Source of the DNA: Mesocentrotus franciscanus
Taxonomy: Eukaryota > Echinodermata > Echinoidea > Camarodonta > Strongylocentrotidae
Direction of reading: 5' to 3'
DNA length: 64,000 bases
Assembly: GCA_037976565.1 (NCBI GenBank)
Contig: CP137679.1
Coordinates: 10,027,973-10,091,972 of the forward strand
This document shows, one piece after another, positions 44,701 to 51,075 of the stretch. Every line of letters begins with the position of its first letter. Within the stretch, counting starts at the first letter, position 1. The translations under genes and the position numbers were made by a program. The notes under the pieces were generated by a model that saw only the letters and a program-made list of their open reading frames with translations, searched no databases and was not told the origin of the DNA.

Positions 44701-46520
44701 GATATTTCGAGTACTGAGTCAGAATCGGATTGTGTAGCGTGCAGATGGCATTACATTCGAAATGTGGGACTCTTTAAAATTTACGACAACTTATGATTAG
44801 CTTTAAACCATCTTTCATGTCGTAAAGATGCTTTAAATTTATTTTTCACCTTTTAACTAGCTCTGTCCTCTCTCAAAACAGGTTTACATCCACTGCTCAA
44901 TCTTGATCTGTGACAACAACGACTCAGGCTCCCGATGCGCTCAGGGGTGCTTAGCACGATCTCGTCGTAGTCTGCAGCCGACAGGCTACCAATCAAAACC
45001 CCACACAATCACGAACGGACCGCTCTCCGATGCCTCGCGCTCCCAAAATGATATGTTGCTTGATAGCGTTGATGATGGTAAGTAGTGTCCGAAGAGTAAA
45101 TAATGCTGACAAGAATAAAAGCCGTGTTCAAACGATGGCAATGTTTAGAGCTAGTCGGCGTAAATATGGTAAGGTCGGCGTAGTGACCTTATGAACGATA
45201 GTCGCTAACACGACTAGCGTAAGTTGACCGTGTGGATGCTCTTACTTGGCACACGGGTTGTTTGTTTACAATCTAAAATGAAAATTAGATTTCGCGCGGT
45301 TTAGCTGGGTTGAGGTCGACTAGTGCGGGCGCCACCACTACGCTGAGTCAGACTGGGTCGGTGGAAGGTCGTTTTAATTTAATCGTGGCAAGTTGGTCCC
45401 AGTAAAAACGTATGGACAACTAATGGTGTAAATAAAATATTTATGGAATATTTATTGCTGCAGGGAAAAACTTACGCTGACTAGGAAGCTCCGCTTGAAC
45501 ATGGCTAATGTCCTGTATGTTCATGGTGCATTGTAATAAGGCGTCATCCGACAATACCAAATAATACAAAGGAATTTATGTCACATTAAGTCGGCGTAAG
45601 TTTTGCCCTGCAGCAATAAATATTCCATTCATATTTGACTTACACCATTAGTTGTCCATACGCTCTTACTCGGACCAACTTGCCAAGATTTACAACACGG
45701 AATGTATGCAATTCGCATTATGACTATTAAAATGCAAATATTTGTAACGGGTGAATGATATAATTTGTAACGAGGCACTTAACAGTTTTGTGTGCATTAA
45801 TTTAGATTACATTACGAAAATTGCCTATTCACAAGTTACGAACAACTTTATCTTCGTAGTTAAAATGCGTATTGCATACATTATTTGTTCCAAGGTAGGA
45901 CAAATATCATGGCTTGCCCTACAAAACAACACGTAATGCAATTATTATGACATTCATTATGACTATTGAAATACAATTATTCGCAACAGGTGAATGAAGT
46001 AATTCCTATCTAGGTCAGGGGCGGATCTAGCTTTTTGCCAAGGGGGGGTTGACCAAATGACGATGCGGAGCATCGTCCACGAGCCGCAAATTTTCCTGGC
46101 ATTTACTAGCACAATGGTAACCATAAAAAAGCAGTGCATGATAACGTCTTTTTAAATCAAGTTACAGTTTAAACAGTTTGACCCAATGACGATGCCGAGC
46201 ATCGTTCACGAGCCGCGTAGCCAAAAAATAGCCAAACAATAGCCAAAAAATCGCCTCGCCGCGGCGAGGCGATTTTTTGGCTATTTTGAACCCCATTGTC
46301 ACCATCATTATTATTCTTGTTGTTGTCGTTATTAATATCATGTAAATTTTTCGTTCTATCTCCAGGACCTGAATCTCATGACCCCTTGATGATCGTGGCT
46401 GTGAGCGCCCTCTGTGTTCTTATCGCTCTTACTGTCATCAACGCGCTGATGAAGGTGCGTCGTCCTCGCCCCGAACAGATTGGCTATCGCAGAGTGGGCG
46501 TTACTGAGCAGGACGATTAA
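12692..46520 (+). CDS. Gene 1: YWTD propeller - SRCR - ZP domain transmembrane protein (12 supported exons)
   Basis: Predicted type I membrane or shed glycoprotein, read by joining exons 12692-12937, 13506-13665, 18574-18701, 28743-28994, 29661-29717, 38453-38761, 39898-40070, 40999-41184, 42284-42501, 43055-43154, 44882-45077 and 46366-46520. All junctions are GT-AG and all phases match, giving about 725 residues from the first of these exons to a TAA stop. Order: YWTD repeats (about 1-262), Thr-rich linker (263-281), SRCR (282-384), ZP module (385-674), TM helix and basic tail (675-725). ZP modules polymerise extracellularly, and YWTD and SRCR domains bind ligands, so a surface or matrix recognition protein is inferred. 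The amino terminus and signal peptide are not included; candidate upstream exons at 11944-12028 and 12067-12150 are listed separately. Each exon was read from sequence; the joined transcript is inference. Not assigned to a named gene. Confidence 0.82.
13506..13665 (+). CDS. Gene 1 exon: YWTD repeat
   Basis: The exon starts after TTTCTTTCACAG in phase 1 and ends at GG|GTAAAT in phase 2. It reads [17 protein letters not shown] and [15 protein letters not shown], an unmistakable YWTD blade. The G completing its last codon comes from the exon at 18574, giving AEG-VMFWTD across the junction. Gene 2's counterpart is three bases longer and differs mainly at loop residues. Confidence 0.87.
13680..14300. 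repeat. CA then CT-rich intronic microsatellite tract
   Basis: Directly after the donor the intron holds (CA)n, a short CG run, then about 500 bases of CT-rich sequence with repeats of CTCTCTTTATCCCTTTG. Gene 2 has the same arrangement at 62750-63235, so the tract predates the duplication. Leu/Ser and Arg/Glu-rich frames here are low-complexity artefacts. Confidence 0.9.
14810..16030. repeat. Transposon-borne minisatellite, ~95-125-bp units
   Basis: About a dozen units contain ACGGTCAGATGAGCATATTT, GACACTGGCAGG, CTAATTGGCGTGGGGTCCAG, GGGCGGAGCCCC and GAAGCTCAGGG. Spacing varies mainly between 93 and 125 bases. Related units on the opposite strand occur at 5560-5930 inside another hAT-like element. 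Confidence 0.92.
16069..16860. mobile_element. Nested CAGGGGCGGATC element carrying a zinc-finger fragment
   Basis: Ends are CAGGGGCGGATCTAG and TAGATCCGCGCCTG. Three internal repeats contain CGATGCGGAGCATCGTCCAC, TAGCGGCGAGGCGATTTTG and CCTGGCATCTACTAACACA. The flanks share only TTTAG, so the target duplication is unclear. A truncated relative lies at 46018-46295. Confidence 0.78.
16697..16792 (-). pseudogene. C2H2 zinc-finger fragment captured in a transposon
   Basis: On the minus strand it reads [19 protein letters not shown], then [13 protein letters not shown]. This contains the canonical TGEKP linker, CxxC, the F and L core positions and the first histidine; the second histidine is lost. 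It sits between the internal repeats and right end of the nested element. It looks like a gene fragment picked up by the element, not a working gene. Confidence 0.75.
17160..17640. repeat. Pyrimidine-rich tandem units
   Basis: Three ~150-bp units each start around TTGTTGGCGGGA, continue with GCAACTGATCTCCC and then a long CT-rich tract. Frames here are Ser/Pro/Leu or Lys/Arg/Glu low-complexity artefacts. Confidence 0.85.
18255..18560. repeat. AGT/ATT trinucleotide tract
   Basis: A long imperfect (AGT)n then (ATT)n microsatellite ends about 15 bases before the acceptor of the exon at 18574. Length variation here could affect that acceptor. Poly-Ser and poly-Leu/Val/Ile frames are artefacts. 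Confidence 0.95.
18574..18701 (+). CDS. Gene 1 exon: YWTD repeat
   Basis: This 128-nt exon (phase 2 to 1) starts after CTCATACAG and ends at GACA|GTAAGG. It reads [32 protein letters not shown] and LAFNAD, completing one blade and starting the next. The acceptor lies immediately after a long AGT/ATT trinucleotide tract (18255-18560). Its 3' part is repeated at 20533-20573 as an apparent dead exon. Confidence 0.85.
18845..19022 (+). repeat. Array of AGGACAATTACCCCC units
   Basis: Degenerate units of about 16-20 bases based on GGACAATTACCCCCTA. The same motif occurs at 21336-21380 and, inverted, at 27990-28270. Confidence 0.85.
19550..20522. mobile_element. hAT-like MITE with long TIRs
   Basis: Ends are GGCTTATGCTAAACACTCGG and the inverse of GGCTAATGCTAAACACTCGG, with similarity extending to about 60 bases. 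Flanks are ATAATCAG and ATAATCAC, a 7/8 match to an 8-bp duplication. There is no coding sequence. A CAGGGGCGGTGGATCGTC start at 19026 may be the end of another element. Confidence 0.75.
20531..20665 (+). pseudogene. Dead partial copy of the exon at 18574
   Basis: It aligns with the 3' end of exon 18574-18701 and about 90 bases of the following intron, including TTAATGCTGACRGTAAGGAT and AAACAAATTCACAGGATC. The reading frame is broken, but a GTAAGG donor is kept. Its upstream part has been replaced by a transposon ending at 20522. Confidence 0.8.
20685..21303. mobile_element. Non-autonomous repeat with ATGCCTCCGCC ends
   Basis: It starts near ATGCCTCCGCCCAAAATTC and ends GGGCGAAGGCATGAC. Inside are three related ~140-bp units with TTCTTGAGATATCGCG and TCATATGGTGATA-type motifs and a terminal (GGAC)n run. 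Repeat type is inferred from these ends and internal repeats. Confidence 0.6.
21530..23986 (+). pseudogene. RTE-like non-LTR retrotransposon, degenerate
   Basis: Endonuclease C-terminal motifs ([37 protein letters not shown]) precede reverse transcriptase motifs: [34 protein letters not shown] and IRYADDIVL, then [12 protein letters not shown] and [11 protein letters not shown]. The protein is split over several frames and has stops, so it is inactive. The clade is inferred from this motif set. It lies in the intron between exons 18574 and 28743. Confidence 0.85.
24042..26346. mobile_element. Harbinger-like element interrupted by a LINE fragment
   Basis: Ends are GGGTGCTTTCAA and TTGAACGTACCC, with TAA direct repeats outside (24039-24041, 26347-26349), as expected for PIF/Harbinger insertions. 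Internal sequences near both ends share TAGAATCAC and CGCTTGAACG. A reverse transcriptase fragment fills the middle. Confidence 0.7.
24339..26003 (+). pseudogene. CR1/Jockey-group LINE reverse transcriptase fragment
   Basis: One long open frame covers RT motifs: [59 protein letters not shown] and [14 protein letters not shown]. The catalytic box reads FAEN where FADD is expected, so it is probably inactive. A frameshift near 25725 moves the C-terminal part ([24 protein letters not shown]) into another frame. The 5' end is truncated. Confidence 0.88.
26350..27002. mobile_element. GC-rich Harbinger-like MITE with TAA TSD
   Basis: Ends are TGCCTGGATTACATTTG and CAAATGCAATCCAGGCA with TAA on each side (26347-26349, 27003-27005). 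The interior is GC-rich, with many GTGCGG, CCGTGC and TACGG words. No gene is supported; frames are composition artefacts. Confidence 0.82.
27006..27505. mobile_element. Second GC-rich MITE abutting the first
   Basis: Ends are GTCACATTTGC and GCAAATTTGAC. The interior is GC-rich with CGGCCGC-type words similar in style to its neighbour. The left flank is the TAA of the preceding element; the right duplication is unclear. Confidence 0.55.
27506..28742. other. Intronic stretch before exon 28743
   Basis: AT-rich DNA with (CA)n at 27590 and an array of GGTAATTGTCCTA units (27990-28270), inverse of the array at 18845. Nothing coding was seen. Confidence 0.6.
27990..28270 (-). repeat. Inverted array of GGACAATTACC units
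   Basis: About 15 degenerate units read GGGGTAATTGTCCTA on the plus strand, the reverse complement of the units at 18845-19022 and 21336-21380. Confidence 0.85.
28743..28994 (+). CDS. Gene 1 exon: last YWTD repeats
   Basis: This 252-nt phase 1-1 exon follows GATGCCTAG (a weak pyrimidine tract) and ends CGAG|GTTTGT. It reads [20 protein letters not shown] and [15 protein letters not shown]. Joined to the previous exon it gives [12 protein letters not shown], a continuous blade, so the junction is sound although a 10-kb nest of transposons lies in the intron. Confidence 0.83.
29661..29717 (+). CDS. Gene 1 exon: short Thr-rich linker
   Basis: A 57-nt phase 1-1 exon lies between TACTTTGCAG and ACTG|GTGAGT. 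It reads [19 protein letters not shown], a hydrophilic stalk linking the propeller to the SRCR domain. It has a perfect donor, a good pyrimidine tract and a frame that matches both neighbours. There is no domain signature, so support comes from splice sites and phase only. Confidence 0.68.
29738..29945 (+). mobile_element. tRNA-derived SINE
   Basis: It has a box A-like TGTGGTATATTGGTGAAGG and box B GGGTACGATCC about 30 bases later, followed by a SINE body with ACAAAGCGTTTTGCCTTCAT and an AT-rich tail. It begins just after the donor of exon 29661-29717. Related heads occur at 41821 and, inverted, at 58918. Confidence 0.75.
30070..30900 (+). repeat. Three copies of a ~240-bp repeat
   Basis: GATTCAGCTT, CGTTCTAGCTCAAC and ATTGAAATGAAG recur in order near 30090, 30470 and 30705. 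The last two also share CATTGCTCCGAAT and CATCTATTTCTGGAATTTCT. Confidence 0.82.
30901..32750. other. Intronic DNA
   Basis: No exon, repeat boundary or known domain was found. A 75-codon minus-strand frame at 31645-31872 has no recognisable domain. Confidence 0.4.
32751..33451. mobile_element. Long palindromic fold-back MITE
   Basis: Arms of about 260 bases start ACACTGTCTTGAG and end CTCAAGACAGTGT, separated by about 170 bases. Matching blocks include CTCCTGCCTCGAGGTTTCC with its inverse, and ATGATAATCAA with its inverse. Some indels distinguish the arms. No protein is encoded. Confidence 0.85.
33551..36590. mobile_element. Harbinger element with inverted termini
   Basis: Ends are TGGGGCGTTCCCACT and AGTGGGAACGCCCCA. 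Subterminal regions on both sides are rich in AATCGTG/CACGATT words, probably transposase binding regions (inference). Flanks are TAA left and TTA right, so a direct target duplication is not clear. It contains the transposase remnant and a CT-rich tract (34050-34290). Confidence 0.85.
34787..36130 (-). pseudogene. Harbinger (HARBI1-like) transposase, frameshifted
   Basis: Minus-strand pieces in different frames follow the order of a PIF/Harbinger nuclease: [24 protein letters not shown], then [14 protein letters not shown] with the first catalytic Asp, [18 protein letters not shown] with the second, and [19 protein letters not shown]. At least four frameshifts separate them. The third catalytic residue, normally Glu in RRVVENAFG, is Lys. 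Inactive. No Myb-like partner frame was seen in the element. Confidence 0.9.
36595..38452. other. Intron before the SRCR exon
   Basis: It contains an inverted pair of CAATATTTGT/ATATTGCCTG motifs (about 36697 and 37215), suggesting another degenerate element. A SINE 3'-like segment runs at 37370-37470 (GGTGCCTTGAGCATGCC, GCGATATAAATG), followed by an AGT microsatellite at 37468-37528. A poly-G stretch lies just upstream of the SRCR exon. Confidence 0.55.
38453..38761 (+). CDS. Gene 1 exon: SRCR domain
   Basis: The whole scavenger-receptor cysteine-rich domain sits in one 309-nt phase 1-1 exon between TTATTCCACAG and GATG|GTAAAT. Visible signatures are [68 protein letters not shown] and VVCLPDG. 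It has six cysteines and lacks the two extra ones of group B, so it belongs to group A. SRCR domains act in extracellular ligand binding. Confidence 0.93.
38762..39897. other. Intron between SRCR and ZP exons
   Basis: No exon seen. The part at 39350-39480 (GCGTCAAATTAGTGACGCAG, TGTGAGAGTGACATC) resembles sequence at 43180-43330 and 43600-43690, so a dispersed repeat with palindromic CTGCGTCA words is likely. Confidence 0.5.
39898..40070 (+). CDS. Gene 1 exon: ZP-N subdomain, first part
   Basis: The exon (phase 1 to 0) uses the acceptor GAGGCAG and ends AAGAG|GTATGG. It reads [18 protein letters not shown], then [11 protein letters not shown] and YDRCGTTQE. These contain the first three conserved cysteines of a zona pellucida module, including the typical CGT. 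A nearer AG (CCGAG) would break the phase, which decides the start. Confidence 0.88.
40071..40998. other. Intron between ZP-N exons
   Basis: AT-rich intron. GAGTCCCTGCCATAGCACTAATGTC near 40745 is a worn relative of the SINE head at 41267. Confidence 0.5.
40999..41184 (+). CDS. Gene 1 exon: ZP-N subdomain, second part
   Basis: This 186-nt phase 0-0 exon lies between TACCCGCAG and GAAGAG|GTGAGG. It reads [18 protein letters not shown], then [11 protein letters not shown], with the fourth ZP-N cysteine, and ends [11 protein letters not shown]. The tyrosine-rich strand followed by PVTCYLER is typical of ZP modules. Confidence 0.88.
41260..41480 (+). mobile_element. tRNA-derived SINE fragment, second family
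   Basis: AGTTCATTTACTTGGCTAAC resembles an A box, and GGGTTCTTATCCC about 30 bases on is a box B-like element, followed by CAGCTCGGCACTAACGTCC and TTTGGCAAG. It starts about 80 bases after the donor at 41184. Confidence 0.6.
41655..41818. repeat. ATT trinucleotide microsatellite
   Basis: An uninterrupted, then imperfect (ATT)n tract in the ZP intron. The poly-Asn frame is an artefact. Confidence 0.95.
41819..42020 (+). mobile_element. SINE fragment of the 29738 family
   Basis: AGGCTCTTGTCTATCATATTAG and the box B-like GGGTTCGACTC match the SINE at 29738. The A-box side is cut by the ATT microsatellite. The body continues to GGGCCTGTAGAAAGAGCAGTGGC. Confidence 0.6.
42284..42501 (+). CDS. Gene 1 exon: ZP-C subdomain, first part
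   Basis: This 218-nt exon has no internal start codon and so is easily missed. It starts after CACCTTCTAG and ends AATGG|GTGGAT (phase 2). It reads [39 protein letters not shown] and [20 protein letters not shown]. The LYFGV strand and the SCWATPS-like segment are classic ZP-C features. An NLT sequon is present. Confidence 0.9.
43055..43154 (+). CDS. Gene 1 exon: ZP-C subdomain, middle
   Basis: This 100-nt exon (phase 2 to 0) starts after TTTTTTTAG and ends GACAAG|GTGAGT. Across the junction it reads [17 protein letters not shown], then [15 protein letters not shown]. The NGC cysteine and the phenylalanine-rich strand match the ZP-C core. Confidence 0.88.
43155..44881. other. Intron between ZP-C exons
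   Basis: It contains dispersed-repeat words GCAGACAAYGAGTGCAAA (twice) and GCGTCAG palindromes. No additional exon was seen. Confidence 0.5.
44882..45077 (+). CDS. Gene 1 exon: ZP-C end with RSRR cleavage site
   Basis: This 196-nt exon (phase 0 to 1) starts after CTCTCAAAACAG and ends GATG|GTAAGT. It reads [32 protein letters not shown], with the last four ZP-C cysteines followed directly by RSRR, a furin-type consensus. In known ZP proteins, cleavage here releases the ectodomain for polymerisation; that role is inferred. The remainder is a polar stalk. Confidence 0.88.
45384..45695. repeat. Inverted repeat (hairpin) in the last intron
   Basis: Arms of about 90 bases share GCAAGTTGGTCC, GTATGGACAACTAATGGTGT, AATATTTATTGCTGCAGGG and AACTTACGC with their inverses at 45595-45690. 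It resembles a MITE end pair or fold-back element. Confidence 0.8.
45711..46010. mobile_element. Worn mariner-type MITE relative
   Basis: It shares GCATTATGACTATTRAAAT, the GTAACGAGGCACTT block, ACATTACGAAAATTGCCTATT and CATACATTA with the complete element at 59329. The ends are degraded. Confidence 0.6.
46018..46295. mobile_element. Truncated CAGGGGCGGATC element in last intron
   Basis: It starts CAGGGGCGGATCTAGCTTTT and contains CGATGCGGAGCATCGTCCAC and GCGGCGAGGCGATTTTTTGG, matching the element at 16069. The right end is missing. It stops about 70 bases before the last exon's acceptor. Confidence 0.75.
46366..46520 (+). CDS. Gene 1 last exon: transmembrane helix and tail
   Basis: The final coding exon starts after TTCTATCTCCAG and ends with TAA. 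A hydrophobic helix runs from [12 protein letters not shown] through [10 protein letters not shown], followed by [14 protein letters not shown] and an acidic end, EQDD. Positive residues after the helix fit a cytoplasmic tail of about 25 residues. The frame is fixed by the preceding phase 1 exon. Confidence 0.88.
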
Positions 46521-49240
46521 CGCATGAAGAGAGAGAGAGAGAGAGTGAAGGATATCTTATTCGTGATCTGAAATTTAAGAGGGTGACATGTACTCTGTTT
46601 CTTCTTCTTTTTGCCCGTAAAACTTAGATTTTGTGTGATAGCAAAACATAAATATATAAGATACCTTTAGCTAGAAGTACGAAGCCTAAAACTAATGCAT
46701 ATACACCTGTATAAGTATATGTTCTATGCTTTCCCATACATTTCTAGACAGATCTTCTCAAACTTAGCTTTAACTTCTTTTTTCTTCTTTCATTTAATAT
46801 TCGTAATGTTGTAGTCGAGTTTGAGAAATTTGAGACGGTGACATGTGCTTGTTTCATTATTTTTTTGCACATAAAACTTTGATTTTGTGTGATAGCCAAA
46901 CAGAAATATAGAATTGTGCCTTTAGCTGGAAGTAGTAAGCCTAAAATGAATGCATATAAACCTATATGAGTATATGTTTTAAGCTATCCCATATCATTCT
47001 TGAAAGGTCTTCTCAAAATTAGATTTGTCTTCTTTTTTTTTCTTTCATTTAATATTCGTAATGTTTTACTCACGTATTTAGTTGCGTTTTGTTCCATTGT
47101 CCATTTTAATAATGGCAAAATCTCTCTAAATTGTTGCTCCTTATCAAAGAAGATGCATAATTCATTTGCTCTTTGGGGGTATTAGCAGTGCGTAGGACTA
47201 TAAATGTCACAATTTTTTCTTTCTTGTTTTGTTTTGCTTCAAAGATGTAATGTATTTTCAGATTATTCCTGAACAAAGATGTCTTCCATTCACTTAGTGA
47301 TAAAATCCATTTTATAATTATGTCTCGTTGAGCTCGTGTCTTAAACATACTCTCACCATAATACTGGTGTGTACTTTATTATCCTTTTAGTCAACATCGA
47401 ATAATTCATGTCGAGAAACCTTAGTTTTATTACTTTGCCTCAAGAACCTGAGTTGACAATTTAAGCATCATATTTTTGGCTATTGATCTATTCATCAACT
47501 GTTATTATTACCACACTATTTCTTTGGCCGGTATTTTTTAATGTGACCTAACTTTTAACCGTGGTTAAACATTTTCCCACAACAGTTGAACACCTACACT
47601 GATTTTAGGATTGGCAATCTCTTCATCCCGTACTATTGTTCAACCAAATTATTGACGTTAAAAAACAGCTATCGTGCAATAAGTCATCCTTTAGCCTATA
47701 TCTAAGACTAAATGCATGAATTCGTTTTGTCACACAGTAAATAATTTTTTAAAAATGGAGAAATATATTGTTTGTGCTCCCTTCATCAGGGGACTACTCC
47801 ATATTTAAAGCAGATGAGTGGAAATCCTTTCTTTTACGAGTCATATCAGCGATTACTGTATTAAAAGTTGAATCCACTCCGAATTATACAGGAATCTACT
47901 CCAATGTAGTGGTTTGTAGTACTCTGTTGAGAGTGAATTCAACTGCTCTAAATGGATTTTCACTCCTGTATCTAGAGAGTAAGTTAGGTCATGATTTAAT
48001 TTGGCCCCCTTTCAAGAACAAGACCTTCATGTTGAGAGGTGTGTGTTTTTCTTCGTTCGATTGGCTATATTTTCTGAAAAATCTTCGCTTATTGCATAAC
48101 TAAATGTTTCACCATTTATTTTACTTAATACATATTTAAATGTATTTATTACTTTACATTCCTTACCTGATTTCTAGGTTACTTTTAACCAATTATAAAA
48201 TACCTTGTCCACCTTACTTCAAGTTTCCTCTCAAAGTATGTACTAAGGCGTAGTTATTGGCTCATTAAATAATGTTCTACACTAATCTGTCGTATGCCTT
48301 TATTAATTTATGTACTTGTAGCAGACTCCCCCACCCCCTTCCCCTCTCTCTCTCTCTCTCTCGCGCTCTCTCTCTCTCTCTACGTCCCCCTTCTCTCTCC
48401 TTCTCTCTTTCTCTTTCTCTCTCTCCCTCTCTCTCTCATGATCTACTTCATTCTCAAGCTCCTCCCCTTTCTCTCTCAACCATCATTTCCATGTTTCCTT
48501 CTACACCTCTGTTACTTCAACTTGCTTTCTCCCCTCTCTCCCTCTCTCTCTCTCACCTTCGCTCTCTCCCTCTCTCTATCACACACACACTCAAACACAC
48601 ACACACGCGAACACAAAGATACACAGACAATGCCACTTTCTGCCTCCTTTTTTTTCATACGCATTTTCACTCTCCATCCGACCTTTCTGTCTGTTTTCTG
48701 TCTCTTTTACTTTCACCTTTATACGGACACGTAATATATACAGACGAAAATGATGAAAACTATGTAGATAGGAGTGTGATGCAAGAGAAAGTTTAAGCTT
48801 AACGACTGACCAGTCCGTGCAGTACAATCTTCCGTTTTCCAACTATAAAGTAATTACGCACATATTGATAAAGAAATAACACACAAGTAAAGTAATTTTC
48901 ATTTCTTCTGTAACATAGCTGCTTCATGTATTGGAATAGATGGAGAGTTCTGCGAAATATTTAGTTTTAAAGTGATATCTGTCTGTCCGTGGTTCTGGAT
49001 AAAGTAGGTAAAAGTAAAATGTAGCACTGTCCTTTATTCATCATTGCCCCCCCCCCCTATCTACCCATATTTTGTGTAATATATATGTATGTTTTGGTAT
49101 GATAAGCTTCATCAGGCTATTCACTTTGATGGTTCGTTCGTTGGACAGAAGAAAGGCGGACAGAGACAGATAGAACATAGAGACATATAAAACAGTACAG
49201 GCAGTGTCTTGTGCGACGTTCTCATTCACGGCACATTCGA
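46521..49240. other. 3' flank of gene 1
   Basis: This AT-rich stretch should contain the 3' UTR. No clear AATAAA was found in the first kilobase. It includes a tandem duplication of about 235 bp (46560-46795 and 46797-47060) and a CT/CA microsatellite (48330-48620). Open frames here look random. Confidence 0.5.
46560..47060. repeat. Tandem duplication of about 235 bp in 3' flank
   Basis: Two adjacent copies share GATTTTGTGTGATAGC, CCTTTAGCTRGAAGTA, AAGCCTAAAA and TTTAATATTCGTAATGTT in the same order. Divergence is moderate, so the duplication is not very recent. It may lie in the 3' UTR of gene 1. Confidence 0.8.
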
Positions 49241-49500
49241 TCGTTTAGCATCGTCAGTGACCTTCATTCAACCAGTCAATAGTCTCCTAGATTTACTAGA
49301 AGCTTCAATGCTCTAGAACAGGCTTCTTCCTCAATTTAAATCATCACCAACAGGAGAACAATTCAAACAGAGTTTGAAGACATATCTATTCTAAAACCAA
49401 ATGCATTCACTAAACTCACACTGCCACTGCTTGGATGGCATCTCAAAGCGCTGTAGAGGCGCTATATTAATTGCAACTATTCTTGTTATTATAAAACAAA
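49240..49500 (+). pseudogene. 3' end of an L2/CR1-like LINE
   Basis: It reads PTGEQFKQSLKTYLF-like residues, then GCGCTGTAGAGGCGCTATATTAATTG and a short ATT tail, the usual pattern of LINE 3' ends in this genome type. Only about 260 bases remain. Confidence 0.5.
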
Positions 49501-51060
49501 AATCAGTTGTTGGATTTAAAAGTACCTCAAAACCATCCACAAAATAAGCTTGGTGACAAATAAAACGGTTTTAATCAAAATCTGGTGTACATTTTATTCA
49601 CTTACTACATGTTATCTGATCACTCAACACTATATTAAGATATATAAAAGTATCGTGGTATAAATTTGGACTGCATTATTTCATATACTGAGTGTTGCAC
49701 ATATTCAATGCACCTGGCAATAAACTCGACTTTTAAAAAATAACAATAAATTTTCAAGTAAAATGGACATATAATAGTAGAATAGTACACACTCCGGGTA
49801 ATTTCACATTATCAGAATGACGCAAAACACTTATTTCCTCAACACCCAAATCTGCTACCTGAAATAGAAGGTTACTATTAAACCAAAACAAATGATTATG
49901 ATTACATAGCAATTCGCTGACTAATCCGTGAAAGATTTTATCTTCACAGCTGACATATTCTTTAAATTATGATAACTACTATCTGTGGTAATAGATTGAC
50001 ATGTCTGTCTATAAATGCACATAATAATCATCATAAAAACAATAGATATCTCTTTATTGATATAATTTTCACTTTTCAAATCAACATTTCAGCAAAAATG
50101 TGAGGAGGATACAGCAGTTGTATATAAGCAATTCTAAATTTATAATCCTACTTTGAAAATATAGATTTACATAACATCTAATAACAAAGGTTGCCAAAGT
50201 ATTTTGGGCATCATTGCAAACGGGGTAAAAATATACAAACTTAATTTCTCATGCCAAAAGAATAGTATTAAAGCATACTTTGTTATAAAACTGCACAAAT
50301 GAAATGATCAAATAAAAAACATTCGTCTGAAAAGGCTTTAAAGATATAGTTGAGTTTTGTTGCAGAGGGCGCGACACAAAATATTTGTATGTGAGATAAT
50401 GAAAAACTGAGTATCAAATTTGAAAGAATATACAATTTAAATGACAAAATCATCTTTGTTTGATCAAAATCGGTTGAGAGACGGCTGAAATATCCATAAA
50501 TATAACAATTTCTAATATTTGTGGTGACCCACAAATATTCGGCATAGAAATTCTAATGTACTTTGGGTTTCACATAAATTTCATTCACTACAATATTAAT
50601 AATAATACAATGCTTTTATAGAGCAAATCTTTACCACATTGTCACTGTGCGTTGATGAATGGACTATGGCAAGAATTTTAATCAGCAATGAGGGGGTGTT
50701 ATTCTGCTCTTTGATTGACTTCTAGGAAATCACACCAGGATGGAATTTGCTTCTATATCCTCTATGAATTTCTCGATTTCAGAGCCTTTCTAGTTCAAGT
50801 ACCTATATTCAAAGCATGATACAGTGTATTATTATACCAGTCTCTGTATGGAATTTACAATTCTAAATTTTAATGCACACTCGTCACTCCAAAGGGAGTA
50901 TTCCAGCCATTTTCATCCAAACCACAATCATATTTGCATCCTATCGGATACTCAATCATACCCTCATTAAGCACACAAGTGCCGTGCCTTGGCTAACATC
51001 ACTCAAATAGCAAACAGATATCAGTGGTCTTTTACCAACATATCTACCATCGTGGCTAAT
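49501..51060. other. Intergenic DNA between the two paralogues
   Basis: AT-rich; no gene, RNA or clear repeat recognised. Confidence 0.4.
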
Positions 51061-51075
51061 AGAGCAGGAATTCCA

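Noticed and set aside
47768..48103. 111-codon plus-strand frame after gene 1
   Set aside because: No domain, no neighbours, ordinary AT-rich composition.
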